DNA of 6,802 bases from Candidatus Binatia bacterium (GTDB lineage: Bacteria > Desulfobacterota_B > Binatia > UBA9968). Both the position numbers and the translations under genes were made by a program. The stretch covers positions 1 through 6,802 of the forward strand of contig JAICHC010000157.1 of NCBI GenBank assembly GCA_025922795.1, given 5' to 3'. Positions within the stretch are counted from its first letter, which is position 1. Every line of letters begins with the position of its first letter. Under the pieces are notes generated by a model. The model was not told the origin of the DNA. It searched no databases and worked only from the letters and a program-made list of their open reading frames with translations. Shown here one piece after another: positions 1 through 5,491 of the stretch.

Positions 1-224
1 TCCTGTTTCATCATCTTGATGACTGTCTTGTTTAAGGACGGCACTAGCATATAAGTCCCCAAAAAAAGCGATGAGACCCCTACGGTTAAGGTTCGGTTAG
101 ATCAAGAATCTTACCTGGCTCGAGACGGCACGCCGCTTAGTTGTCATTCCGACGCGAGAAAATTTTCTTGATGCGAAGGTTCGTGGCGCAAAGGAAGGAA
201 CACGACTCCAATACCTCGAGAATA

Positions 225-251
225 TTGACTTTACGACGGCGGAAGTATAAC
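225..251 (+). promoter_or_regulatory. Candidate sigma70-type promoter for the operon
   Basis: TTGACT at 225-230 matches the -35 consensus at five of six positions, and TATAAC at 246-251 is a close -10 match. The spacer is 15 bp, shorter than the preferred 16-18 bp, so the promoter may be weak or need an activator. Transcription would begin near 258, leaving a leader of about 57 nt before the ATG at 315. A second, weaker pair is TTGTTT at 28-33 with TATAAG at 50-55 (16 bp spacer). Both are consensus matches only. Confidence 0.4.
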
Positions 252-297
252 AGAACCAAGCACGCTGCGAAATCGCGCGCGCGGTGAACAATTCAGC

Positions 298-303
298 GGA
301 GGA
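298..303 (+). promoter_or_regulatory. Ribosome binding site of the LVIVD gene
   Basis: GGAGGA lies 11 nt before the ATG at 315, slightly long spacing but a strong anti-16S match. It favours the ATG at 315 over the in-frame ATG at 357, which has no such site. The spacer between it and the start is almost entirely the palindrome at 303-314, so a hairpin or a bound protein there could affect initiation. Confidence 0.6.
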
Positions 304-314
304 TCGACGTCGAT

Positions 315-1508
315 ATGACGATTTCGGAAATCCAGGCAAAGAGTGAAAGCTGGAACATGAGGATCATCGGCCATCATGATTTGAATGGTCACGGTGATGG
401 CATGCAGCTGCTCAAGCAAGGGCGTTACGTTTACTTGGCGCATCTCGGCACTTCGCCAATGGCGCTGAGCATTATCGATGTGGCTGATCCGAGCGATCCG
501 CGCGTGGTAACGCAGCTCCCACACGCGCCCAATACGCACTCGCATAAAGTCCAGATCGCCGGCGATATCTTAATCCAGAATCAGGAGCGGCCCTATTTTG
601 ACAGAAGTCTGCCCGCGAGCACGCCCAACGAAGCGGGTATTAAAATCTACAGCATCGAAAAACCCACCGAGCCGCGCGAGATCGGTTGGCTCAAACTTCC
701 CGGCAAAGGCGTGCACCGCATGTGGTTTAGCGACGGCAAGTACGCGCATGTCGGCGCCATGCTGCCCGGTATCAAAGAGCGCGCTTATTTGATCACCGAT
801 ATTTCAAATCCGACCAGTCCCAAAGAAGCGGGCCGCTGGTGGATTCCCGGGACTCAAGAAGGCGAGGAGACGCCGCCGGATTGGACGCCGTTTTCCGGCG
901 AGCACTTTCATGTCCACGGCGCCATCCCGCACGGCAACCGGTCTTACGTTGCGCTGGTCGATGCCGGCATGGTGATTCTCGATATTTCCGATATCAGCCA
1001 GCCGAAAACGATCAGTCATATCGATTGGAGCCCGCCATTCGGCGGCTACGCTCACACCACCTTGCCTTTGCCCGGCAGAAAACTGGTTGTTGCCGTCGAC
1101 GAGTCGGTGAAGTACGACTGTGCCGAGGGTGAAAAGCGGGTCTGGCTCATCGATATTCGCGAAGAGCGCAATCCGGTGATTGTCGGCACCTGTCCGGTGC
1201 CCGAAGGTGATTTTTGTAAGCGCGGCCTGCGCTTCGGGCCGCATAACGTTCATGAAATGCGTCCGGGCTCGTTCCAAAGCGAGAACATTATTTTTATTAC
1301 CTATTATAACGCCGGACTGCGCGTCTTCGATATTAGGAATAAATTCCGGCCTGAGGAAGTAGGCTTTTTCATCCCGCCACCGCCTGACGGGCAGAAAGCG
1401 CCGATGTTCAACGATCTTTACGTCGACACCGATGGACTGATTTATGTATCGGACAGGATTAAGGGCGGGCTTTACATTTTGGAGTACACCGGGCCGAAGA
1501 TTCACTAG
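315..1508 (+). CDS. LVIVD-repeat beta-propeller protein, cytosolic
   Basis: A 397-residue protein made of repeated strands of the LVIVD type. Seven units of the pattern hydrophobic-IDI-x-(D/N)-P-x-x-P are visible near residues 50-65, 110-126, 157-176, 219-236, 276-293, 335-352 and 386-393, for example ILDISDISQPK and VFDIRNKFRPEEVG. Seven units suggest a seven-bladed propeller. There is no signal peptide or membrane segment, so it is probably cytosolic, although many relatives are exported. Histidines recur at similar places between the repeats: H20/H21/H26, H43, H75/H77, H134, H197/H199/H201, H247 and H310/H313. This resembles the inner metal site of SBP56/methanethiol-oxidase-like propellers, but that link is inference. 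The family has no settled activity. It is the first gene of the set; the next supported start is about 140 bp downstream. Family assignment is firm, function unknown. Confidence 0.85.
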   Translation: MTISEIQAKSESWNMRIIGHHDLNGHGDGMQLLKQGRYVYLAHLGTSPMALSIIDVADPSDPRVVTQLPHAPNTHSHKVQIAGDILIQNQERPYFDRSLPASTPNEAGIKIYSIEKPTEPREIGWLKLPGKGVHRMWFSDGKYAHVGAMLPGIKERAYLITDISNPTSPKEAGRWWIPGTQEGEETPPDWTPFSGEHFHVHGAIPHGNRSYVALVDAGMVILDISDISQPKTISHIDWSPPFGGYAHTTLPLPGRKLVVAVDESVKYDCAEGEKRVWLIDIREERNPVIVGTCPVPEGDFCKRGLRFGPHNVHEMRPGSFQSENIIFITYYNAGLRVFDIRNKFRPEEVGFFIPPPPDGQKAPMFNDLYVDTDGLIYVSDRIKGGLYILEYTGPKIH

Positions 1509-1510
1509 GA

Positions 1511-1657
1511 AACGAAAACCAGTACGTCGGCAAAGGCAAGATCCTCGGGCTTCCCTTAGAGACGTACAAGACCTCGCTCAAGGGCAGCGGGAAAGGTCCA
1601 ATGCAGATCACTGTGGGTGGGGCAATGTTTACACGTTGGCGCAAAACTGATGGCTGA
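1511..1657 (+). pseudogene. Possible 3' remnant of a lost gene
   Basis: Right after the LVIVD stop, a different frame (1511-1657) reads as 48 protein-like codons ending at TGA 1655-1657. Third positions are G or C in 32 of 48 codons, with the first and second positions near 50% and 44%, a coding-like pattern. The peptide includes stretches such as GKILGLPLETYK and QITVGGAMFTRWRKTDG. The frame is open back only to a TAA at 1460-1462 and has no ATG, GTG or TTG before ATG 1601, so no full gene can be expressed from it. Its stop overlaps the ATG at 1650 by 8 nt, the usual spacing of coupled genes. I do not recognise the family. Alternatives are a 17-residue leader peptide from 1601 or chance. Confidence 0.35.
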
Positions 1658-2537
1658 GCATTTGCTCGTAAACGTCTTCAACATCGACGCGGCGCTGGCT
1701 GTAGGACGGGCAAAAGGAAGTTTTGCCGACCACGGGCTCGAAGTCGATGTGAGAGTGACGCCCAACTCGACCGATCAGATGCGCGGGCTCAGCAAGGGCT
1801 CGTGGCAGGTGGTGTCGACCGCTTTCGATAATGTGCTCGGTTGGTCGGGCCGCGAGGGGCCTGAGATAGTTGCCGTTGCCCAGGTCTCCGTCGGCAATAC
1901 CCTCCCGGTCTATGTTCGACCCGAGATCAACAAATGGGAGGATCTTCGCGGCAAGGCGATGGCGGTGGACGCCGTCGACACAGCTTACGCGCTGGTGCTG
2001 CGCCGCGTGCTCCTGGCACACGGTCTCGAAATCGATCGCGGCGATTACACGCTGATACCGAAGGGCACGACCGGCTACCGTTTGGATTCAATGATCCAGG
2101 GTGAAACTTTCGCCGGCGTGTTAAACCCGCCCTGGGATGTTAAGGCCGAGGCGGCCGGCATGAAACGCTTCGCCGACCATCGTGAAGTGCTGCCGAATTA
2201 TCCAGGCGGAGTGTTTGCCGTGAACCGGCGATGGGCCGGTGAAAATCGCGCGCTCTTGTTAAAGTATCTGCGAGCTTGGCATGACGCGCTGCGCTGGGCT
2301 CATGATGAAAAAAATCGCGACGAGGCGATCAAGATTCTCGCCGTCGCGGAGAAGATCGAAGACCAAGCCGCGGCCAACCGGTTGCGTCAGTCGCCCAGAG
2401 ACGGGCGCTTGAATCTGCCCGGGCTTCTAACCGTGCTTGATCTGCGCGTGCAATTCGGCCTTACTCCTGCGATGGGCAAAGATTTAGCGAATTATTATGA
2501 CGAGAGTTTTTACCGTGAGACGTCTAATAACCGATAG
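1650..2537 (+). CDS. NMT1/THI5-like ABC substrate-binding protein without signal peptide
   Basis: A 295-residue protein with the type 2 periplasmic-binding fold of the NMT1/THI5/SsuA group. The N-terminus (VNVFNIDAALAVGRAKGSFADHGLEVDV) has the usual layout of first strand, helix with the K/R-G-x-F-x-x-H/x-G-L-x-V motif at residues 22-35, then strand. A short motif near residues 93-103 (INKWEDLRGKAMAV) begins the second lobe, where relatives have W-x-D-L-x-G-K. LNPPWDV near 158-164 is in the ligand cleft region. Length is near the family norm only because no export signal is present: neither ATG 1650 nor an in-frame GTG at 1617 (11 residues more) supplies one. I prefer 1650 because it starts right at the fold and overlaps the upstream stop; neither start has a good Shine-Dalgarno. 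Ligand unknown. It is 30 nt from the next gene, so probably co-transcribed. Confidence 0.75.
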   Translation: MAEHLLVNVFNIDAALAVGRAKGSFADHGLEVDVRVTPNSTDQMRGLSKGSWQVVSTAFDNVLGWSGREGPEIVAVAQVSVGNTLPVYVRPEINKWEDLRGKAMAVDAVDTAYALVLRRVLLAHGLEIDRGDYTLIPKGTTGYRLDSMIQGETFAGVLNPPWDVKAEAAGMKRFADHREVLPNYPGGVFAVNRRWAGENRALLLKYLRAWHDALRWAHDEKNRDEAIKILAVAEKIEDQAAANRLRQSPRDGRLNLPGLLTVLDLRVQFGLTPAMGKDLANYYDESFYRETSNNR

Positions 2538-2554
2538 CCATTTTGAACGACAAG

Positions 2555-2563
2555 AAGGAGGAA
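2555..2563 (+). promoter_or_regulatory. Strong ribosome binding site of the secreted binding protein
   Basis: AAGGAGGAA ends 4 nt before the ATG at 2568, with the GGAGG core at 2557-2561 giving near-ideal spacing. It is the strongest Shine-Dalgarno in the window, consistent with binding proteins being made in excess over their permease and ATPase. Confidence 0.8.
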
Positions 2564-2567
2564 TACG

Positions 2568-3602
2568 ATGAAGATAGTATTGACCAGAATCGTCGGTGTT
2601 TTCCTGGGACTGATGGTCGCGCTGACGGGAACGAGCTTTGGCGCGGCCTCGTCCATAGACGGGTTAATCGCCGGTGCGAAAAAAGAGGGCGTCATCGAGT
2701 TCTACGGCCCGTCCACTCTCGGTCCCGAAGGAGCTCAAGCTCTGGCGGACGGCTTCAATAAGAAGTACGGCTTGAATATCAAACTGAACTTCAGCCCATC
2801 CGGCAATATGACCCGGGACACGGCTAAGATCGTCGGTATGTCGGCTTCGGGACAACCGCCCGAGTGGGACATCATGGTCGTCACCGACGCACACCACGGC
2901 TCATTGTGGTTGAGAAAGTTGCACCAACCTTTCGACTATGCGGCCGCCGGAGTGAACAAAGACCGAATCGAGTATGATCGAGGCACGGTCTCCGTGGCCA
3001 ACCAGTTTGCTCTGCCGACCTACAACAGCAAGCTGGTTGCGGCAAAGGACGTACCGACAAAATGGGAAGATCTGCTCGACCCGAAATGGAAGGGCAAGCT
3101 TGGCGTCATCAACTCGACCCACCACTGGGGGCGCCTGGCCGCGGGTCCCTGGGGCGATGAGAAGACTTTAGACTTCGTCAAAAAACTTTCCGCCCAGAAA
3201 CCGCTGCTGACCCGCGCCGGGGAAATGGCTCAACGCTTGATCTTGGGAGAGGTGCTGGTGTCGGCGACGTTGCAAGACAGCCAGCTTCATGAGTCGCAAA
3301 AATCGGGCGCGCCGTTGGCTTTTGCCGACAAAGTGCAGCCGGTGATCTCGCCGGAGTATCACGTCGGCCTGTTGAAAGGCGCGCCGCATCCGAATGTGGG
3401 TCATCTGTTCGTGATCTTCATGGCCTCACCGGAAGTGCAGGAAATCTGGAAAAAGCACACGGGCCATTCGTCGGCGTATGTTCCAGGCACCGACGCCTAT
3501 AAGTTCGCCCAGGGCAAGCAAGTGGTTTATATGAAACAGGACCAAGCCGCCAAGGTCGATAAGATATCGCGGCAGATCGGCAAGATTCTCGGTTTCAATT
3601 GA
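2568..3602 (+). CDS. Family 1 extracellular solute-binding protein of a Fe(III)/polyamine-type ABC importer
   Basis: A 344-residue secreted protein. Residues 1-27 form a typical Sec signal: K2 and R7, a hydrophobic core (VGVFLGLMVAL), then TGTSFGAA with likely cleavage near A27. There is no lipobox cysteine, so it is a free periplasmic protein. The mature part follows the FutA/FbpA pattern: AKKEGVIEFYG at the first strand (residues 37-47), PEWDIMVVTDA (98-108), then VPTKWEDLLDPKWKGKLG (162-179), which is the hallmark W-x-D-L-x-D-P-K-W-K-G-K of this class. HPNVGHLFVIFMASPEVQ (274-291) matches the C-terminal helix region. The adjacent tyrosine pair that Fe(III) binders often use late in the chain is not seen (only single Y304, Y311 and Y321 there), so iron is not assured; a phosphonate, polyamine or organic acid is possible. 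It is followed at 38 nt by the permease it should serve. Confidence 0.88.
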   Translation: MKIVLTRIVGVFLGLMVALTGTSFGAASSIDGLIAGAKKEGVIEFYGPSTLGPEGAQALADGFNKKYGLNIKLNFSPSGNMTRDTAKIVGMSASGQPPEWDIMVVTDAHHGSLWLRKLHQPFDYAAAGVNKDRIEYDRGTVSVANQFALPTYNSKLVAAKDVPTKWEDLLDPKWKGKLGVINSTHHWGRLAAGPWGDEKTLDFVKKLSAQKPLLTRAGEMAQRLILGEVLVSATLQDSQLHESQKSGAPLAFADKVQPVISPEYHVGLLKGAPHPNVGHLFVIFMASPEVQEIWKKHTGHSSAYVPGTDAYKFAQGKQVVYMKQDQAAKVDKISRQIGKILGFN

Positions 3603-3612
3603 GATCATCCAC

Positions 3613-3628
3613 ATGCCGCTGACGGCAT
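3613..3628 (+). other. Small hairpin between binding-protein and permease genes
   Basis: ATGCCG (3613-3618) and CGGCAT (3623-3628) are perfect inverted repeats around a 4-nt loop, CTGA. No T-run follows, so it is not an intrinsic terminator. Such intercistronic hairpins often protect the 3' end of an abundant binding-protein transcript and lower expression of the permease. The permease Shine-Dalgarno (GGGAG, 3630-3634) lies immediately after it, so the hairpin may also tune permease translation. Confidence 0.45.
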
Positions 3629-3640
3629 AGGGAGCCGCCT

Positions 3641-5401
3641 ATGAAGGTAGAAACTCGCAATCAATCCGCCGTGGGCGCGTGGGAAGGGTTTTCCCGTTTC
3701 CTGCCCCAGGGCGTGACGTTGTTCGCGACGGGTCTTTCGGGGTTTTTAGTCATCTTGATCGGGTTGCCGGTAGCGATGGTCATTCTGATGAGCCTTCGCA
3801 CCGGCTTCCCGGGCGAAGACGTGCCGTTCACGCTAGAAAACTTCGCCACGGTTTACTTGACGCCGCAAACTTACGAGATTCTGCTCAACACGCTCTTCTT
3901 CGCGGTTTCGAGCGTGTCGATCACGCTATTGATCGCCGTCCCGCTGGTTTGGATCCTCATGCGGACGGACATTCCGTTTAAGAAAACCATTTACGTACTG
4001 CTAACCATTGGTATTCTCATCCCGGTTTTTCTCCGTACGATTGCCTGGATCTTGCTGCTCAGCCCGCGCATCGGCCTCGTCAACAAATGGTTGCAAGAGT
4101 TGTTCGCCCTGAGCAGTCCGCCGCTTAACCTGTACAGTTTGACCGGTATGGCGTTCGTGCAGGGCGTTTCGTTTGTGCCGGGGGCGTTTTTTATGTTGGC
4201 GGCGGCGTACCGCTCGATGGACCCCTCGTTGGAGGAGGCGGCCTACACTTCCGGGGTCGGTAAGTTGAAGACGTTTTTAAAAATCAACATCCCGATTACC
4301 TGGCCGGCTATTGCCGCCGTAATGGTTTATTTGTTTATGACGGCCATTGCGGTCTTTGAAGTACCGGCAATCATCGGCTTGCCGGCGCGGATCCACGTTC
4401 TGAGCTCGCTCATATTCACCTCGACGACGCCGTCAACCGGACTGCCGGAATATGGCATGGCTGGGGCCTACGGCGCGATCATGCTCGTGCTCGGGCTCAC
4501 GCTTGCCGCCCTGTACGTTCGCCTGGTCAAGCAAGGGAAAAAGTACACGGTCATCACCGGACGCGGATATCGACCCAGAGAGCTCGCGCTCGGGCGCTGG
4601 AAGTGGCCCGCGCTCGGTTTTGTTTTCTTTTATCTCGCGATCGAGGTTTTTATTCCGTTCGCGGTTTTGCTATGGGCCTCGCTGCTGCCCTATTTGCAGC
4701 TGCCGTCGGCGGAAGCTTGGTCGTCGCTGACCCTTAAACATTATATCGAGATCCCAGCCAATGTCGGCCCGCGGCCGTTCATCAACACGCTCATTCTCAT
4801 GCTTGCCGTGCCGACCATCACCATGTTGTTAAGCGTGCTGGTGTCGTGGATTGTGATCAGAACCCAAGTCTCGTTCCGCGGCTTTCTCGACACCCTGGTT
4901 TTTATTCCGCATGCCGTGCCGGGCATTCTCATGGCGGTGGGACTTGCTTATTTAGGACTGGCTTACCGGGATTATTTTCCCTTGTATGGTACGGTTGCGA
5001 TCATCGTTCTAGCTCATACCATCAACTGGATCGCTTACGGCACGCGAACCACCAACAGCGTCATGATCCAAGTCCACCGCGAGTTGGAAGAGGCCGGCCG
5101 GGTCTCGGGCGCGTCGGCGCCGCGAGTGTTGGGCAAGATCATTCTACCGCTGATCGCCGCCGGAGTGCTCAATAGCTGGATCTGGATCGGCATGCTCTCT
5201 TATCGCGAGGTCACGATGTCGCTGACTTTGCTGACGCGCAACAATGTCGTCATTTCCACCGTCGTCTGGCAATTTTGGGGAAGCGGGTGGATACCTCAGG
5301 TGGCCGCGTTGGGAGTGATCTTGATCCTCTTTGCGACGCTCGTGGTCGGCACTGTGCGGTTTGCGTTGTCTCGTATCGGAGAGATCGGCTCGGCAAGCTA
5401 G
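3641..5401 (+). CDS. Fused ABC transporter permease (two binding-protein-dependent membrane domains)
   Basis: A 586-residue inner-membrane protein carrying two complete permease domains in one chain, as in FbpB/ThiP-type transporters. About 12 hydrophobic segments can be read, near residues 27-51, 84-108, 116-140, 168-190, 221-245, 272-295, 322-348, 381-404, 420-440, 447-465, 500-520 and 552-574. Each half has the cytoplasmic EAA loop that docks onto the ATPase: EEAAYTSGVG (198-207, followed by INIP) and EEAGRVSGAS (483-492, followed by IILP). The hydrophilic linker near 296-320 (KQGKKYTVITGRGYRPREL) joins the halves. The conserved early motif NTLFFAV (83-89) is repeated as NTLILML (382-388) in the second half. 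Length and layout are normal for a fused permease, so one gene product supplies the whole channel. GGGAG at 3630-3634 precedes the ATG by 6 nt. Substrate specificity cannot be read from it. Confidence 0.9.
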   Translation: MKVETRNQSAVGAWEGFSRFLPQGVTLFATGLSGFLVILIGLPVAMVILMSLRTGFPGEDVPFTLENFATVYLTPQTYEILLNTLFFAVSSVSITLLIAVPLVWILMRTDIPFKKTIYVLLTIGILIPVFLRTIAWILLLSPRIGLVNKWLQELFALSSPPLNLYSLTGMAFVQGVSFVPGAFFMLAAAYRSMDPSLEEAAYTSGVGKLKTFLKINIPITWPAIAAVMVYLFMTAIAVFEVPAIIGLPARIHVLSSLIFTSTTPSTGLPEYGMAGAYGAIMLVLGLTLAALYVRLVKQGKKYTVITGRGYRPRELALGRWKWPALGFVFFYLAIEVFIPFAVLLWASLLPYLQLPSAEAWSSLTLKHYIEIPANVGPRPFINTLILMLAVPTITMLLSVLVSWIVIRTQVSFRGFLDTLVFIPHAVPGILMAVGLAYLGLAYRDYFPLYGTVAIIVLAHTINWIAYGTRTTNSVMIQVHRELEEAGRVSGASAPRVLGKIILPLIAAGVLNSWIWIGMLSYREVTMSLTLLTRNNVVISTVVWQFWGSGWIPQVAALGVILILFATLVVGTVRFALSRIGEIGSAS

Positions 5402-5407
5402 AAAAAT

Positions 5408-5478
5408 GGAGTATTGGAGTGATGGAGAGTGGAGTGATGGGTGCAATGCTTCAATATTCCAGCACTCCATCGCTCCAA
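5408..5478 (+). repeat. GGAGTGAT-unit hairpin repeat between permease and ATPase genes
   Basis: Four near-identical 7-8 nt units run in tandem (GGAGTATT 5408, GGAGTGAT 5416, GGAGAGT 5424, GGAGTGAT 5431), and their imperfect complement follows at 5450-5478. The best stem is 14 bp, 5414-5427 with 5465-5478, with a single G.T pair. After a small internal loop it continues as 5430-5441 with 5450-5461, using several wobbles and one mismatch. It fills nearly all of the 90-bp gap, and the ATPase Shine-Dalgarno begins at its foot. It looks like a dispersed palindromic (REP/MITE-like) element that has settled inside the operon. The lack of a T-run argues against an intrinsic terminator. Confidence 0.65.
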
Positions 5479-5483
5479 GAGGA
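5477..5483 (+). promoter_or_regulatory. Ribosome binding site that fixes a TTG start for the ATPase
   Basis: AAGAGGA sits 8 nt upstream of TTG 5492. It supports the TTG over the in-frame GTG at 5441, which would translate through the hairpin repeat and add 17 residues with no counterpart in ABC ATPases. The first two bases are the last two of the hairpin stem, so folding could partly mask the site. Confidence 0.6.
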
Positions 5484-5491
5484 TTGTTACC

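Larger units (their letters stand above)
1..314. other. Non-coding leader region upstream of the operon
   Basis: I see no convincing gene in this 314-base stretch. The plus strand reads open from base 1 to a TAA at 52-54, which could be the last 17 codons of an upstream gene, but that is too short to judge. The minus strand has an ATG at 50-48 that stays open to the window edge, equally unprovable. The region contains a direct repeat CGGTTA at 83-88 and 94-99 (11 bp start to start), a perfect palindrome AGAAAATTTTCT at 157-168, a candidate promoter at 225-251, a Shine-Dalgarno at 298-303 and a second perfect palindrome at 303-314. Together this looks like the control region of the downstream genes. 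Confidence 0.5.

Noticed and set aside
804..1505. 233-codon open frame on the minus strand inside the LVIVD gene
   Set aside because: It lies antisense to a well-supported repeat protein, its product has no recognisable domain, and GC-rich coding sequence often opens such antisense frames.
3613..3630. Five-codon mini-ORF (ATG 3613 to TAG 3630) as a leader peptide
   Set aside because: It is created by the hairpin arms, has no codon pattern of an attenuator and only an arbitrary start context.
5408..5438. Tandem GGAGTGAT units as a CRISPR or phase-variable repeat
   Set aside because: There are no spacers, the units are imperfect, they lie outside the reading frames, and the complementary arm shows a hairpin element instead.
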